Positions 51,689-63,381 of a DNA stretch of 64,000 bases are shown here, one piece after another. Source of the DNA: Vibrio sp. 10N.286.49.B1 (GTDB lineage Bacteria > Pseudomonadota > Gammaproteobacteria > Enterobacterales > Vibrionaceae); assembly GCF_002873335.1 (NCBI RefSeq), contig NZ_MCUW01000068.1:1-64000 (forward strand), given 5' to 3'. The number at the start of each line of letters is the position of its first letter. Positions within the stretch are counted from its first letter, which is position 1. The notes beneath the pieces were generated by a model that saw only the letters and a program-made list of their open reading frames with translations, did no database searches and was not told the origin of the DNA. Both the position numbers and the translations under genes were made by a program.

Positions 51689-52597
51689 ATGAGTAACCTA
51701 TCGGCCGGCAGCTCATCTCCAACAGCTGAACCTACCGCTCATCACTATGAGCAAAAAAATCAAAAAAAGAGTTCGCCGATGCGCGACAGCGCCAGTCGAA
51801 TCAAAGCCATTGCACAGACTCACATCCTTGATGCACTTATTACTGAAGAAGCGTCAGAAAAAAGTGTCTTCGAGCGTGCTATTTTGCGGGATAAGCAACG
51901 AAAAGAGCAACGTCAGAAAAACCTAGAGCATATCGTAAAGCTAGCACTGCAAGCGTGTAATAGTGAGGTGGCTAGTGAGCCAGATTTTGATTGGTTACTG
52001 CGGTTTTTTGATATGGCTCAGGATATCCATAATACCTCGATGCAAAAACTGTGGGCACAGGTACTGAAGCGAGAGGTAACCAATCCTGGCTCCACCTCTA
52101 TGAAAGCCTTAAAAACCCTCAAAGATATGACGCCTAAAGAGGCGCAAACCTTGCAACGCGCTGCCTCACTTGCCTGCAGCTTTGGTGCTGACAGCAGCAG
52201 AAAATTACTACTCGGCATCAAGCATCATGCCGGGCTGTTTAGTTTTTCAAAAAGAGACAGTTTCGATGAACTGAGCTTGGGTGAATTTAATCTTCCCTAC
52301 TCCAGTCTATTATTGTTAATCGAGCTAGGTATTCTTCTCGGTACGGAACTCGAATCCGGCGAGATTGCGCAAGAGCCAGCCTTAAATCTCAATTACCAAG
52401 GTAGCGAGTTTCAACTGCAATCTAAGTTAAAAGGCATTAGGCTCACCTATTATCGTTTTACCCCAACAGGCAACGAACTATGCCAACTGCTGGGGCACCG
52501 CGGAAACATGCAGTATCAAGAGAAGTTGGTGAACCTACTCAATAGGAAATTCACCGTTGCTGGCGAAGCCGCCACTTCTTTTCATCACAAGGTATAA
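51689..52597 (+). CDS. TIGR03899 family protein
   Basis: A 302-residue soluble, mostly helical protein with conserved stretches IVKLALQACNSE, MQKLWAQVLKREVTNPGS and PKEAQTLQRAASLAC; the region near residue 120-150 resembles DUF2806-type proteins. It is found near cys genes in Vibrio. The molecular function is unknown. Confidence 0.75.
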   Translation: MSNLSAGSSSPTAEPTAHHYEQKNQKKSSPMRDSASRIKAIAQTHILDALITEEASEKSVFERAILRDKQRKEQRQKNLEHIVKLALQACNSEVASEPDFDWLLRFFDMAQDIHNTSMQKLWAQVLKREVTNPGSTSMKALKTLKDMTPKEAQTLQRAASLACSFGADSSRKLLLGIKHHAGLFSFSKRDSFDELSLGEFNLPYSSLLLLIELGILLGTELESGEIAQEPALNLNYQGSEFQLQSKLKGIRLTYYRFTPTGNELCQLLGHRGNMQYQEKLVNLLNRKFTVAGEAATSFHHKV

Positions 52598-52665
52598 CGG
52601 ACAGCGCCGCCAATATGCTGCGATGAAAAGAGCATATTGACCCACATACGCGACATCGATTTAAA

Positions 52666-53283
52666 TTAAGCGATGATATTCTTTGCTTTCAAGACGGCTA
52701 AACACTCAGTGACCAACGTTGCCACATCGTGATCACTCGCTTGAAGGTGTATGTCAGGTTGAAGGGGCTGCTCATACTTAGAATCAATTCCAGTAAAATT
52801 GGCAATCTCTCCCGCACGTGCTTTCTTGTACAATCCTTTTGGATCTCGGGATTCGCAAACCGCCAAACTTGCATCAACAAACACTTCTAGAAATTCTCCT
52901 TTTGGAAGTAAGGATTTAACCAAAGCACGCTCTTCTCTATGCGGAGAAATAAAGGCCGATAGGACAATCAATCCTGCATCCGCCATCAGTTTTGCCAACT
53001 CACCAACACGACGAATATTTTCTCGTCGATCTTGTGCTGAAAAGCCAAGATCACGACATAAACCATGCCTAACGTTATCACCATCCAATAGATACGTATG
53101 GTGACCCAAGCGAATCAGCTCAGTTTCTAATGCCCCCGCTACCGTCGATTTACCAGCACCAGAAAGACCAGTAAACCAAAGGACGACAGGCTGCTGTTTT
53201 TTCAGCTCAGAGCGTTCCGATTTTGTTACGTAATGCTGATGCCAAATGACGTTCTCATCTTTTTCTAAAGTAGTATCTGACAT
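52666..53283 (-). CDS. cysC: Adenylylsulfate kinase CysC
   Basis: A 205-residue APS kinase that makes PAPS for CysH. The P-loop GLSGAGKST is at about residues 38-46, and DGDNVRHGL and FISPHREER are present. It is the end of the cobA-cysD-cysN-permease-cysC cluster. Confidence 0.95.
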   Translation of the reverse strand: MSDTTLEKDENVIWHQHYVTKSERSELKKQQPVVLWFTGLSGAGKSTVAGALETELIRLGHHTYLLDGDNVRHGLCRDLGFSAQDRRENIRRVGELAKLMADAGLIVLSAFISPHREERALVKSLLPKGEFLEVFVDASLAVCESRDPKGLYKKARAGEIANFTGIDSKYEQPLQPDIHLQASDHDVATLVTECLAVLKAKNIIA

Positions 53284-53316
53284 ATAAATCCTTAATTGTC
53301 ACGAATCATAAAAACA

Positions 53317-55041
53317 TTAAAATGGGAAAAAATACGGAATCAGTGCTAATACCAATACGGAATAGACGATTGAAATAGGAATACCGATCCGAAGGTAATC
53401 TTTAAGCTGATAATTGCCCACGCTGTACACCAACAAATTAGTTTGATATCCGTAAGGAGAAATGAAGCTAGCACTGGCGCCAAATAAAACGGCCATAATG
53501 AATGGCATGGGATCAACCCCATAGCCCACAGCCATGCTATAACCAATAGGAAACGCTAGGGCCGCCGCCGCATTATTGGTGATGAGCTCGGTTAGAATGA
53601 GAGTAACGAAGTAAGTCGCCACTAACGCACCAAATACCCCCCAACCATTGAACAACTCCATAAACATCTCGCCCATCCGTTCGGACAGCCCTGTCGATAT
53701 CATCAGTTGAGCAATAGATAATGCAGAGCCGACGATGACCACGATATCGGTAGGAAAACGACGTCTTAGTTCTCCGAAATTAACAATTCCGAACGCTAAA
53801 ATAGCAATAAGATAGAGTGCTAGGCCCTTAATGATAGGAAGGACGTTAGTAAGCGCTAACACTATCACCGTAATGAAGCCGAACAACACATAGCTCGATT
53901 TGGCAAAATCAAGCTTAGCGCTCGAATCTAAGTCGTTGACTAACACAAACTCTTTTCGGTGCTTGCGCCTTTCATCGTCGAATCGTTTACCTGGCGCCAA
54001 GACAAGGGTATCGCCAGCTTGCAGTACAATATTACCCAATCCGCCTTCTAAGCGTTCGTGTCCACGACGAATTGCGACGACCACGGCATCAAATTTATCG
54101 CGAAAGTGACTCGATTTTAGGGTTTTATTGCAGAAAGTAGCTGAGGAACTCACCACTACCTCTAACAGGTTTTGACCGTTTAGATGATGCTGCCCAAAGA
54201 AAGTCAGGCCATTGATTTCTTGTAAGGTATTGACGCTCTCTACATCACCGCAAAATAGTAGCCTGTCTTTTGCCTTGAGTACGAAGTCCGGATCAACAGA
54301 AGCCAGCGTTTCACCATCGCGCACCACTTCAGCTAAGAATAGCTTTCTCAGTGCTCTCAAGTTATTTTCGGCAATACTGCCTCCGACTAAAGGCGACCCA
54401 GGCTCCACTCTAGCTTCCAAGAAATACGGTAAATCATCTTGGCTAATATCGTCATAGTTTGGCAGGAGATAGCTCAAGGGGATAAGCACAATCACCCCAC
54501 CAATCAATACACTCAAACCAATCCAAGTCGGTGCAAAAAAGTCTAAACTGGGCAGCCCAACGTCCTCAACAAAGCTATTAATAATTAGGTTTGTTGAGGT
54601 ACCAATCAGCGTTAGTGTGCCTCCTAATATTGCAGCGTAGGACAAGGGGATCAGTAACTTTGAAGGGGCGTGGCGCTGATTCCGTTTTATCGCACCGATA
54701 AGAGAAACAACAACAGCAGTATTATTGGTAAATGATGAAAGAAGCGCCGTAGAAATACCAAGCTTCGCCACAACGGAACCCAGTTTCCCTGTCGCAATAG
54801 AGCGACTAACCCAACTGATCAGGCGTGTCTTCTCCAAAGCGGCAGAAGACATGATGAGCAGCACCAATGTCAGTAATGACGAGTTGGTGAAATTGGTCGC
54901 AATGACGCTTAACTCCGTCATTCCTGTAATGAAGGAAATAAATGCCGCGCCAGCGAAAATAAGGCTGGGTTTAATTTTAGTGGCCACTAAGCAGCTAATG
55001 ATTGACATCAATAGCGCTAAAACCACTCCTTGTTCCCACAT
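53317..55041 (-). CDS. SLC13-family permease with RCK domains (probable sulfate transporter)
   Basis: A 574-residue permease with two DASS/SLC13 halves of membrane helices. Between them (about residues 205-380) are two soluble RCK/TrkA-C domains (LFCGDVESVNTLQEI and VLAPGKRFDDERRKH). The SFTNNTAVVVSLIGAI and ELITNNAAAALAFPIG hairpins carry the substrate-site Asn-Asn-Ala/Thr motifs. Its place between cysN and cysC strongly suggests sulfate uptake. The start MWEQGVV (55041) is preferred. Confidence 0.85.
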   Translation of the reverse strand: MWEQGVVLALLMSIISCLVATKIKPSLIFAGAAFISFITGMTELSVIATNFTNSSLLTLVLLIMSSAALEKTRLISWVSRSIATGKLGSVVAKLGISTALLSSFTNNTAVVVSLIGAIKRNQRHAPSKLLIPLSYAAILGGTLTLIGTSTNLIINSFVEDVGLPSLDFFAPTWIGLSVLIGGVIVLIPLSYLLPNYDDISQDDLPYFLEARVEPGSPLVGGSIAENNLRALRKLFLAEVVRDGETLASVDPDFVLKAKDRLLFCGDVESVNTLQEINGLTFFGQHHLNGQNLLEVVVSSSATFCNKTLKSSHFRDKFDAVVVAIRRGHERLEGGLGNIVLQAGDTLVLAPGKRFDDERRKHRKEFVLVNDLDSSAKLDFAKSSYVLFGFITVIVLALTNVLPIIKGLALYLIAILAFGIVNFGELRRRFPTDIVVIVGSALSIAQLMISTGLSERMGEMFMELFNGWGVFGALVATYFVTLILTELITNNAAAALAFPIGYSMAVGYGVDPMPFIMAVLFGASASFISPYGYQTNLLVYSVGNYQLKDYLRIGIPISIVYSVLVLALIPYFFPF

Positions 55042-55130
55042 AATCCTTATCCTCGCCAACTGACCATTTTGTCACGCACCATTCGGTGTGCTGTTGCTCG
55101 TGCTACGCCTTATAAGCTATGGCCACAAGC

Positions 55131-56543
55131 TTATATCTTGGCATCCCACTCAGGGAAGTGCTTCAATATCAGCGATTTAAGCTCGCTTTCAAACGCCCCC
55201 ATGCGCTCCTTAGGAGAACGCTGCTGCTCAGCAAGTGCATCTCGAACTAAGCCTGCCCCTACTGTCACATTGGTGAGGCGATCGATGATGATAAAGCCAC
55301 CTGTATCTTGCACGGCATCATAATTATCAATGGCTACCGATTCAGTAAGTGACCACTCACATAGCCCAATACCATTAATTGGCAGGGTTTCAGTATCGAA
55401 AGATGCCAGCGTATTGATATCGTATTGATGACGAACCGCTTCTAGCTGTCCTTGTGTTTTCTTGCCGGCGATTTTAATGTCGTAGGTTTTGCCTGCCGTC
55501 AATGCGTCATCCGTCATCCAGACGACATCCGCTAGCAGACGATTCGATGATGTCACTTTTGCATCTTGTTTGACGATAAGGTCACCACGGCTGATATCGA
55601 TTTCATCCGTCAAGGTTAACGTCACGGCTTGCCCTGCAAATGCTACGTCGAGATTGCCGTCGAATGTCACGATGCTTTCTATGGTCGACGTCTTTCCAGA
55701 CGGCAGCGATTTTATCTCATCGCCTACACGGATCTCTCCAGAGCCAACGGTACCAGCAAACCCACGAAAATCGAGGTTAGGGCGATTCACATACTGCACG
55801 GGGAATCGAAATTCGCCGTAGCGTTTATCTTGGTCAATATCGACGGTTTCCAATAACTCCAACAACGGCTTGCCTTGATACCACGGCATGTTCTCACCCG
55901 CGTCGACCACGTTATCGCCATCAAGCGCTGATAACGGAATAATTTGAATATCAATGCCTTTACCGAGTTTCTCAGAAAACGCTAAATAATCATCACGAAT
56001 GGACTCGAATCGCTCTTGAGAAAAGTCCACTAAATCCATTTTGTTCACGGCAACAACAAATTGCTTAAGCCCGAGTAAACTAGCAATAAAGGAATGACGA
56101 CGAGTCTGATCCAACATGCCTTTACGCGCGTCAATCAAAATAACCGCAAGATCACACGTTGATGCTCCCGTAGCCATATTACGCGTATATTGTTCATGCC
56201 CTGGTGTATCAGCAATGATGAACTTTCGTTTCTGCGTAGAGAAATAACGGTACGCCACATCAATGGTGATGCCTTGTTCACGCTCAGCTTGCAAGCCATC
56301 AACCAATAAAGCGAGATCAGGTTTGTCGCCAGTGGTTCCCACTCGTTGGCTATCCGAGTGCACCGCGGCTAGTTGATCTTCGTAAATTTGTTTCGAGTCA
56401 TGGAGCAAGCGTCCAATTAAGGTACTTTTGCCATCATCCACTGAGCCACAGGTCAGGAATCGAAGTAAAGATTTGTGCTGATGCTGGTTGAGGTAACCCT
56501 CGATACCCAGCTCGGCAAGTTGTGTTTCAACTACGCTATTCAT
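55131..56543 (-). CDS. cysN: Sulfate adenylyltransferase subunit 1 (CysN)
   Basis: A 470-residue GTPase subunit of ATP sulfurylase. G1 [10 protein letters not shown]3 [11 protein letters not shown] and G4 NKMD are intact, followed by EF-Tu-like beta domains. It drives APS formation with CysD. It lacks a fused APS kinase domain, consistent with separate cysC. Confidence 0.96.
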   Translation of the reverse strand: MNSVVETQLAELGIEGYLNQHQHKSLLRFLTCGSVDDGKSTLIGRLLHDSKQIYEDQLAAVHSDSQRVGTTGDKPDLALLVDGLQAEREQGITIDVAYRYFSTQKRKFIIADTPGHEQYTRNMATGASTCDLAVILIDARKGMLDQTRRHSFIASLLGLKQFVVAVNKMDLVDFSQERFESIRDDYLAFSEKLGKGIDIQIIPLSALDGDNVVDAGENMPWYQGKPLLELLETVDIDQDKRYGEFRFPVQYVNRPNLDFRGFAGTVGSGEIRVGDEIKSLPSGKTSTIESIVTFDGNLDVAFAGQAVTLTLTDEIDISRGDLIVKQDAKVTSSNRLLADVVWMTDDALTAGKTYDIKIAGKKTQGQLEAVRHQYDINTLASFDTETLPINGIGLCEWSLTESVAIDNYDAVQDTGGFIIIDRLTNVTVGAGLVRDALAEQQRSPKERMGAFESELKSLILKHFPEWDAKI

Positions 56544-56561
56544 AATGTGTCCCTTCGATCC

Positions 56562-57470
56562 TTAGAAATATCCCTGACGTTTTTTAAGCTCCATCGATCC
56601 TGACTGATCATGATCGATCGCCCGACCTTGCCGTTCGCTTGAGGTCGCGACAAGCATTTCTTCAATGATCTCAGTCAGTGTGGATGCCGTTGATTCGACC
56701 GCTCCTGTCAGTGGGTAACAACCAAGCGTTCTAAAACGTACGCTCTTATTTTCCACTTTTTCATCAGGTTGGATCTCCATACGCTCATCATCAACCATGA
56801 TCAGCATGCCATCTCGCTCAACGACAGGACGCTCTGCCGCTAAATACAGTGGTACCATCTCGATATTTTCGAGGTAGATATATTGCCAAATATCCAGCTC
56901 CGTCCAATTCGATAGCGGGAATACTCGGATGCTTTCGCCTTTATTTATTTGACCGTTATAGGTATTCCACAATTCTGGACGTTGATTTTTAGGATCCCAT
57001 GTATGGTTTTTATCCCTAAACGAATAGACTCGCTCTTTTGCTCTAGACTTTTCTTCATCGCGACGAGCTCCACCAAATGCCGCATCAAAGCCGTATTGAT
57101 TGAGTGCTTGCTTCAAACCTTGGGTTTTCATGATGTCGGTATGTTTTGATGAGCCATGCACAAAGGGATTGATCCCCATTTCCAGGCCTTCTGGATTTTT
57201 ATGAACCAAAAGCTCAAACCCATACTTCTTGGCGGTACGATCTCGAAAATCAATCATTTCTTTGAATTTCCAGTCGGTATCCACGTGTAACAAAGGAAAT
57301 GGGATTTTTCCTGGGTAAAAGGCTTTTCTAGCCAGGTGCAACATGACGGAAGAATCTTTACCGATTGAATACATCATGACCGGGTTATCAAATTCAGCAG
57401 CGACTTCACGAATAATGTGAATGCTCTCCGCTTCAAGTTGCTTAAGGTGAGTGAGTCTTTCTTGGTCCAT
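56562..57470 (-). CDS. cysD: Sulfate adenylyltransferase subunit 2 (CysD)
   Basis: A 302-residue PP-loop ATP sulfurylase. The [17 protein letters not shown] motif near residue 38 and [21 protein letters not shown] are present. The start MDQERLTHL (57470) fits the family; the ORF extends further upstream without homology. It lies 18 bp before cysN. Confidence 0.96.
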   Translation of the reverse strand: MDQERLTHLKQLEAESIHIIREVAAEFDNPVMMYSIGKDSSVMLHLARKAFYPGKIPFPLLHVDTDWKFKEMIDFRDRTAKKYGFELLVHKNPEGLEMGINPFVHGSSKHTDIMKTQGLKQALNQYGFDAAFGGARRDEEKSRAKERVYSFRDKNHTWDPKNQRPELWNTYNGQINKGESIRVFPLSNWTELDIWQYIYLENIEMVPLYLAAERPVVERDGMLIMVDDERMEIQPDEKVENKSVRFRTLGCYPLTGAVESTASTLTEIIEEMLVATSSERQGRAIDHDQSGSMELKKRQGYF

Positions 57471-57528
57471 TTGTTGTGCTTCCTTTTTTGCGAGTGGAGA
57501 CTCATTGCATCTCCACAAGACTGAATTC

Positions 57529-58443
57529 CTATGCACTCTTTACACTAAGCGCGTGATTGATTTTGTTTCCGAAGCTAACAGTCTTATTAAGACCCGTTGC
57601 CTCTCCGGTATTGTTTGTATCACCAAACCAAGCAAGCTCTCTTGCTAGTTCAACCACCTCGCCCACCACGATCAATGATGGCGCTTGTGCATTCTTTGCA
57701 AGATCGGAAAGATCCTTTAGCTGACCTATTAATACTTTTTGGTTTTGCTGAGTGCCACGTTCAATAATCGCCACTGGTACATCAAGACGTCGTCCATGAC
57801 GCACCAATTGCTGCTGAATATACTCTGACTTCATTAGGCCCATATAAATGACTAAGGTTTGATTGGGCCTTGCGAGTGTCGACCAATCCATATCGTCGCT
57901 TCCAGGCTTGAGATGGCCAGTAACAAATAGCGCAGACTGGGCATAATCACGATGAGTCAGAGGAATACCTGCATAAGCTGTCGCGCCAGCTGCAGCTGTA
58001 ATACCGGGAACCACTTGAAATTGAATACCGGCTTGAGCAAGAACCTGGAGTTCTTCTCCCCCTCTGCCAAACATAAAGGAGTCCCCGCCCTTAATTCGCA
58101 CAACCTTATGACCACTTTGAGCAAAATCGAGCAGTAATTGATTGGTCTTATCTTGAGGAACGCTATGATGCCCTGCTCGCTTACCCACACATACCAGCAC
58201 AGTGCTATCCGGTACCAAGGCCATAATTTCTTCGGAAACAAGGTAGTCGTACAAAACCACATCAGCTTGCTGTAAAAAATTCAGAGCTTTGAGAGTGAGT
58301 AACTCAGGATCGCCTGGGCCAGCACCAACCAAAGCCACTTCACCGGCTTTTAGTTTTGAAGAAGGCAATCTAGGTTTGACTGTACTCGCCACCAACTGAG
58401 GTGTAGGTTTTAAGTCTGTCGAGTGGTTATGAGCTTGGTCCAT
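57529..58443 (-). CDS. cobA: Uroporphyrinogen-III C-methyltransferase (siroheme pathway)
   Basis: An SUMT that makes precorrin-2 for siroheme, the cofactor of Cys[16 protein letters not shown] and [18 protein letters not shown] (SAM site) are intact, with [19 protein letters not shown]. No CysG dehydrogenase/chelatase domain is fused. The start is uncertain: MDQAHNH at 58443 or an upstream ATG at 58485. It is the first gene of the cysDNC cluster, so siroheme supply is coregulated with sulfate use. Confidence 0.92.
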   Translation of the reverse strand: MDQAHNHSTDLKPTPQLVASTVKPRLPSSKLKAGEVALVGAGPGDPELLTLKALNFLQQADVVLYDYLVSEEIMALVPDSTVLVCVGKRAGHHSVPQDKTNQLLLDFAQSGHKVVRIKGGDSFMFGRGGEELQVLAQAGIQFQVVPGITAAAGATAYAGIPLTHRDYAQSALFVTGHLKPGSDDMDWSTLARPNQTLVIYMGLMKSEYIQQQLVRHGRRLDVPVAIIERGTQQNQKVLIGQLKDLSDLAKNAQAPSLIVVGEVVELARELAWFGDTNNTGEATGLNKTVSFGNKINHALSVKSA

Positions 58444-58752
58444 ATTGGCAGTCCATCGCGTATCTGATGTTGGCATTATGACCAACTGGCTATATTACCT
58501 GAAATTCTAAAATTTCATTTTTTATTCCAAAAACCACTATAGGACGAATTTGCCACTTTTTACCGAAGTAAAAGGACGCATTCACGCGTTCCCTTCTACT
58601 ATTGATATTGGGGTGGCCTCGAGATGAGACATACGAATCAAAACTCACAATAACAACCAATTTAGATCACACTTTCTTTATGTATGAAAAATATCTTTCA
58701 TAACAAATTGATACAATTGGCATGTTTTGAAACAGAATTCCATAGAAAGGAT

Positions 58753-60726
58753 ATGAAGATGAAAGTGGCAGTGAAACCTATTTCAATCGCAGTGCTTGGC
58801 GGCATGCTAGCAATAGCAGGCCCGGTAATGGCAGATGAAATTAAATTAAGAATAATCGAAACAACTGATATTCATACTAATGTCATGGATTATGACTACT
58901 ACAAAGACAAGCCTTCACAAAAAATCGGCTTAGCCCGTGCTGCCACACTGGTCAAAGAAGCACGCAATGAAGTCAACAACAGTGTGCTCGTGGACAATGG
59001 TGATCTGCTACAAGGTAGTCCTATGGGCGATTACATGGCAGATAAAGGCGTGAAGCCGGGCGATATACACCCCGTTTACAAAGCGATGAATCAACTCAGC
59101 TATGATGTAGGTAACATCGGTAATCACGAATTTAACTATGGTTTAGATTTCTTAGCGGCTTCATTGAAGGGCGCTAACTTCCCGTATGTCAATGCTAACG
59201 TTTTTGATCAAGCAACCGGTGAGCACTACTTTAAGCCTTACCTCATCAAGACACATACCTTCCAAGATACCGATGGCAATGCACAACAAGTAAAAGTTGG
59301 TTACATTGGTTTTGTTCCACCACAAATCATGGTTTGGGATAAAAAAAATCTAGAAGGCAAAGTCTTTGCTAAAGACATCAAGACGACCGCTGAAGAACTA
59401 GTGCCTCAAATGAAAAAAGAGGGAGCCGATATCATTATCGCTATTCCTCACTCAGGCGTATCTAGCGACCCATATAAAGCAGGCGCTGAAAACTCAACGT
59501 ACTACCTTTCAGAAGTAAAAGGCATTGACGCGATCGCGTTTGGTCACTCCCATGCGGTATTCCCAGGTAAAGGGTTTGAAAATATCCAAGGCGTCGATAA
59601 CGAAAAAGGCACCATCAATGGTGTTGCGGCAGTGATGCCGGGTCGTTGGGGTAGCCATGTGGGTGTGATGGATCTCATGCTGACTAAAGATGGGGACACA
59701 TGGAAAGTCGCACAAACACAAACGCAAACCGAAGCTCGACCAATTTTTGATGCGGTCAGTAAGAAACCGTTGGTTGATGCCGATAAAGGCATCGTCGATG
59801 CGGTTAAAACCGATCATGATGCGACACGTGATTTTGTTAACCAGCCAATCGGCAAAGCAAATGATGTTATGTACAGCTTCCTAGCTCTGGTTCAGGACGA
59901 TCCTACCGTACAAATCGTCAATCTTGCGCAAATAGATTATGTTGAAACCATGATTCAAGGCGATCCTGATCTTGATGGATTACCAGTATTATCTGCCGCT
60001 GCACCTTTTAAAGCCGGTGGAAGAAAAAATGACCCAGCGAACTTCACCGAAGTTGAATCTGGACAGCTCACCTTCCGAAATGCGGCGGACTTATACCTTT
60101 ATCCGAATACGTTAGTTGCATTGAAAATGACAGGAAAAGAGGTCAAGGAATGGCTGGAATGCTCAGCGGGTCAATTTAATCAAATTGATGTTAGCAGTGA
60201 TAAACCACAGTCTTTGATCGATTGGGATAATTTCCGTACCTATAACTTCGACGTTATGGACGGAGTTAACTACCAGATCGATGTAAGCCAAGCCGCTCGT
60301 TATGATGCTAACTGTCAGCCGCTTAATGAAAACAGCGAGCGTATTGTCGACTTAACCTATCAAGGTAAGCCTATAGACTTAACCCAAACGTTCCTTGTTG
60401 CGACTAACAATTATCGTGCTTACAGCAACAAATTCCCTGGAACTGGTAGCGAATTCATTGCATTTGATTCACCCGATGAGAACCGCACCGTTGTGGCGAG
60501 TTACATCACTAATGTCAGTAAAGACAAAGGTGAAGTCACCCCGAGCGCGGATAACAACTGGACATTTGCTCCGCTTCAATCTGATGTAAAACTCGATGTT
60601 CGCTTTGAAACTTCGCCATCAGAAAAAGCCGCGAAATTCATCAAAGATAAAGGTCAGTACCCAATGGAAAAAGTGGCAACAGATGATGTTGGCTTTGCCG
60701 TTTATCGTATTGATCTACAGAAATAA
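58753..60726 (+). CDS. cpdB: 2',3'-cyclic-nucleotide phosphodiesterase/3'-nucleotidase CpdB
   Basis: A 657-residue periplasmic nucleotidase. The start [14 protein letters not shown] at 58753 follows GAAAGGAT and opens a proper signal peptide (to VMADE). Metal motifs: [27 protein letters not shown] and [11 protein letters not shown]. The C-terminal 5'-nucleotidase domain begins near 380. It salvages extracellular nucleotides. Confidence 0.94.
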   Translation: MKMKVAVKPISIAVLGGMLAIAGPVMADEIKLRIIETTDIHTNVMDYDYYKDKPSQKIGLARAATLVKEARNEVNNSVLVDNGDLLQGSPMGDYMADKGVKPGDIHPVYKAMNQLSYDVGNIGNHEFNYGLDFLAASLKGANFPYVNANVFDQATGEHYFKPYLIKTHTFQDTDGNAQQVKVGYIGFVPPQIMVWDKKNLEGKVFAKDIKTTAEELVPQMKKEGADIIIAIPHSGVSSDPYKAGAENSTYYLSEVKGIDAIAFGHSHAVFPGKGFENIQGVDNEKGTINGVAAVMPGRWGSHVGVMDLMLTKDGDTWKVAQTQTQTEARPIFDAVSKKPLVDADKGIVDAVKTDHDATRDFVNQPIGKANDVMYSFLALVQDDPTVQIVNLAQIDYVETMIQGDPDLDGLPVLSAAAPFKAGGRKNDPANFTEVESGQLTFRNAADLYLYPNTLVALKMTGKEVKEWLECSAGQFNQIDVSSDKPQSLIDWDNFRTYNFDVMDGVNYQIDVSQAARYDANCQPLNENSERIVDLTYQGKPIDLTQTFLVATNNYRAYSNKFPGTGSEFIAFDSPDENRTVVASYITNVSKDKGEVTPSADNNWTFAPLQSDVKLDVRFETSPSEKAAKFIKDKGQYPMEKVATDDVGFAVYRIDLQK

Positions 60727-60744
60727 CCACTAAGCTATCAGTAT

Positions 60745-60772
60745 AAAGCCACGCGAATGCGTGGCTTTTTTT
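60745..60772 (+). terminator. Terminator of cpdB
   Basis: AAAGCCACGC/GCGTGGCTTT stem with a T run. Confidence 0.88.
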
Positions 60773-60821
60773 ATACCCGCAGTTTACTCTAAATCAAACA
60801 CACCACATAAGAGACAAAGCA

Positions 60822-61274
60822 ATGCTTATCTGGAAAATAAAAAAATTTAACGAGCTAACCACACAAGAACTTTATCAATTATTAAAGTTACGTATTGATG
60901 TTTTCGTCGTAGAGCAAACGTGCCCTTATCCAGAACTTGATGACAAAGACCACCAAGCCGGTGTCTATCATCTTGCCGGCTACCGCGAGGATGAACTCAT
61001 TGCTTGCGCAAGACTTTTGCCAAAAGGCATCAGCTATGAGGAGGTCAGTATTGGCCGAGTTGCCACAAATAGTAATCATCGTGGCAATGGTTTAGGCCAT
61101 GAACTCATTAGCTATGCGATAAAAGCATGCGAAGATTTATGGCCAAATGAAGATATTACAATTGGCGCGCAATACCATTTACAAAATTACTATGGTAAAC
61201 ATGGCTTTCAGCCTTGCTCAGAGCAATATCTGGAAGATGATATCCCGCACGTAGATATGAGACTGACGCGCTAG
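60822..61274 (+). CDS. elaA: ElaA-like GNAT acetyltransferase
   Basis: A 150-residue acetyltransferase. The acetyl-CoA loop GRVATNSNHRGNGLGHELI near residue 73-90 and the ElaA N-terminus LRIDVFVVEQTCPYPELDDKD are clear. The substrate is not known for this family. Confidence 0.9.
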   Translation: MLIWKIKKFNELTTQELYQLLKLRIDVFVVEQTCPYPELDDKDHQAGVYHLAGYREDELIACARLLPKGISYEEVSIGRVATNSNHRGNGLGHELISYAIKACEDLWPNEDITIGAQYHLQNYYGKHGFQPCSEQYLEDDIPHVDMRLTR

Positions 61275-61291
61275 CGTCAGACTTGATTGCC

Positions 61292-61903
61292 TTATTTACT
61301 CCGGCCAAATCCGCCGTCAGACAACCTGAAGAACATGATAGATTGTTCGCCTTTTTCGATCTGCAGAATGTCCAACTGGCCCTCTTGGCTATATTTAAAG
61401 CGGATGAGCTGGCCTTGTTTAATTCGGCTTAGTGGTTTGTCAGCCCCTTCGACTCGAGCAAGAGAGTTTAAATCCGCCATCGGCAATTGGTTTTTTCTGA
61501 AAACCTGAGCAAGGGTATCGCCTTTCTTAACCGTATATTCTCTCCAATCGGTCTCAGTCACTTGCTCCAAATCCTTTTGAGCACTTTGTTCACTCAACGA
61601 CTGCGCATTAACACTGACGGTCACACGTTGGTTGGTTGGACTAGGCTCAATAGGTGATGTTGTCTTATGACTAGGCCAAAGCAATAACATGACTACGATG
61701 GGTACAATCACGCTTAGTAATCGACGGTGCAACAATGGCAAGTTGAACCAAAAGGATGAAAATTTTGCTTTCAACGCCAATAGATTCGGTTTACCAAGCG
61801 CTTGACTCTTGGTTTTGATTTTAGAAAAATCCATCTTAGCCCACAGCGCTTTTAATGGCTGTAAATGATCGATTTTTTGTTTCTTCCTTTGACGACGATT
61901 CAT
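61292..61903 (-). CDS. OapA-domain/LysM-like envelope protein
   Basis: A 203-residue protein with a basic N-terminus, one membrane helix (about residues 52-70), a linker and a LysM-like OapA domain (YTVKKGDTLAQVFRKNQLP at about 120). Related proteins affect peptidoglycan or cell separation. The start at MNRRQRKKQK (61903) is preferred; the open frame upstream to 62005 is not needed. Confidence 0.8.
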   Translation of the reverse strand: MNRRQRKKQKIDHLQPLKALWAKMDFSKIKTKSQALGKPNLLALKAKFSSFWFNLPLLHRRLLSVIVPIVVMLLLWPSHKTTSPIEPSPTNQRVTVSVNAQSLSEQSAQKDLEQVTETDWREYTVKKGDTLAQVFRKNQLPMADLNSLARVEGADKPLSRIKQGQLIRFKYSQEGQLDILQIEKGEQSIMFFRLSDGGFGRSK

Positions 61904-62115
61904 TCCTATCCGTCTCCTACTAAACAACGGGTCCAGTTTAAAAAAACCCACGATCAGAGTATAGGAAAATCGTAGGAAAACCTGTTTATAGCAGTCTAAT
62001 GTCACAAGTTTTACAACTTACTCAAATTAAATAGTAAAACTTCTTAAGAGCATTCCGGTTTTATTTAAGAACTGGTATCCTTTGCGCTTCATTCGATAAG
62101 CAAAGAGAGACCGTC

Positions 62116-62739
62116 ATGTCTGACGTGAAATTAGAAACTGTAGAACAAAAAGCTAGCTACGGTATTGGTCTACAAATGGGCCAACAACTAGCAGGAAGCG
62201 GCCTAGAAGGTCTTAACGTTGATGCAATCGCTAAAGGTATTGCAACTGCGCTTACTGGTGACATGCCAGAAATCGAAATTGATGAGATTAACAATGCTCT
62301 TCAAGACCTACACACTCGTGCAGAATCAGCTCGCCAAGAAGCGGCTAAAGCGGCATCTGCTGATAGTGAAGTATTCCTATCAGACAACGCACTTCGTCCA
62401 GAAGTTACCGTTCTTGAGTCTGGTCTTCAATACGAAGTAATCACTGAAGGTACTGGTGAAATCCCAACTGCAGACAACACAGTACGAGTTCACTACCACG
62501 GTGAGCTAACTGATGGAACTGTATTTGATAGTTCAGTATCTCGTGGCCAACCAGCTGAATTCCCAGTAACAGGCGTAATCAAAGGTTGGGTTGAAGCACT
62601 TCAACTTATGCCTGTTGGTTCAAAATGGAAGCTTTGCATTCCACAAGACCTTGCATATGGCGAGCGTGGCGCTGGCGCTGCAATCCCACCATTTGCAGCA
62701 CTTGTTTTTGAAGTAGAGCTTCTAGAAATCCTAGGTTAA
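62116..62739 (+). CDS. fklB: FKBP-type peptidyl-prolyl isomerase FklB
   Basis: A 207-residue protein with an N-terminal dimerisation domain (ASYGIGLQMGQQL) and a C-terminal FKBP domain (VRVHYHGELTDGTVFDSS, PPFAALVFEVELLEI). There is no signal peptide, so it is cytoplasmic, as FklB. It has its own promoter and terminator. Confidence 0.94.
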   Translation: MSDVKLETVEQKASYGIGLQMGQQLAGSGLEGLNVDAIAKGIATALTGDMPEIEIDEINNALQDLHTRAESARQEAAKAASADSEVFLSDNALRPEVTVLESGLQYEVITEGTGEIPTADNTVRVHYHGELTDGTVFDSSVSRGQPAEFPVTGVIKGWVEALQLMPVGSKWKLCIPQDLAYGERGAGAAIPPFAALVFEVELLEILG

Positions 62740-62762
62740 TCTCCATAAACATAAAATTATTT

Positions 62763-62789
62763 AAGCAGTGATTCGTCACTGCTTTTTTT
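62763..62789 (+). terminator. Terminator of fklB
   Basis: AAGCAGTGA/TCACTGCTT stem followed by seven T. Confidence 0.88.
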
Positions 62790-62832
62790 ATTGTCTAAAC
62801 TTACGGTCATGAACAACAAAATGGACTATATC

Positions 62833-63303
62833 ATGATCAAAATAACCCCTGCCGTGCTCGCACTCTCTCTCGTTACTTTACCTGCAATGGCCGAGTTTGA
62901 CTTGCCAACATTAGATTCAGATTCAACAAACAGCATGCTCAATAGCGCAGCGTCGCTAAGCCAGACACAAAATTCTGCAGTTGTCGGTGACCTTGTCGAT
63001 AATTTATCGATTACACCTGAGCAAGCAACGACTGGCGCAGGTGCGCTGTTATCGTTAGCTCAAAATAGTTTAGGAAGTGGACAAGCATCTGAACTGAGTT
63101 CACTGATCCCAGGAATGTCATCGTTAAGCAGCAGTGGTTTATTAACGTCAGTTGAAAATATGGAAAGCGTTAAGAATATTTTCGCATCGGTAGGGCTAGA
63201 TCCTAGCATGATCTCGCAATTCGCGCCTGTCGTGCTCGATTATTTAGGTACGCAAGGTGCAAGTTCTGAGTTATTAGGATCGTTAACGAGCTTATGGCAA
63301 TAA
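62833..63303 (+). CDS. DUF2780-like secreted protein
   Basis: A 156-residue protein with signal peptide from MIKITPAVLALSL (cleavage after AMA) and a Ser/Leu/Gly-rich helical mature part (GAGALLSLAQNSLGSGQAS, LIPGMSSL), typical of DUF2780. The start could also be ATG at 62809 or 62824. The function is unknown; it is secreted or periplasmic. Confidence 0.75.
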   Translation: MIKITPAVLALSLVTLPAMAEFDLPTLDSDSTNSMLNSAASLSQTQNSAVVGDLVDNLSITPEQATTGAGALLSLAQNSLGSGQASELSSLIPGMSSLSSSGLLTSVENMESVKNIFASVGLDPSMISQFAPVVLDYLGTQGASSELLGSLTSLWQ

Positions 63304-63335
63304 ATCGTACTGATAAATAAGCCAGATTTCAGACA

Positions 63336-63367
63336 CAAAAAAGCCGAGTATAAATACTCGGCTTTTT
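63336..63367. terminator. Bidirectional terminator between DUF2780 gene and rplQ
   Basis: AAGCCGAGTA/TACTCGGCTT stem with A and T runs on both sides, serving the convergent alpha operon. Confidence 0.85.
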
Positions 63368-63381
63368 AATGCTTCGAACTA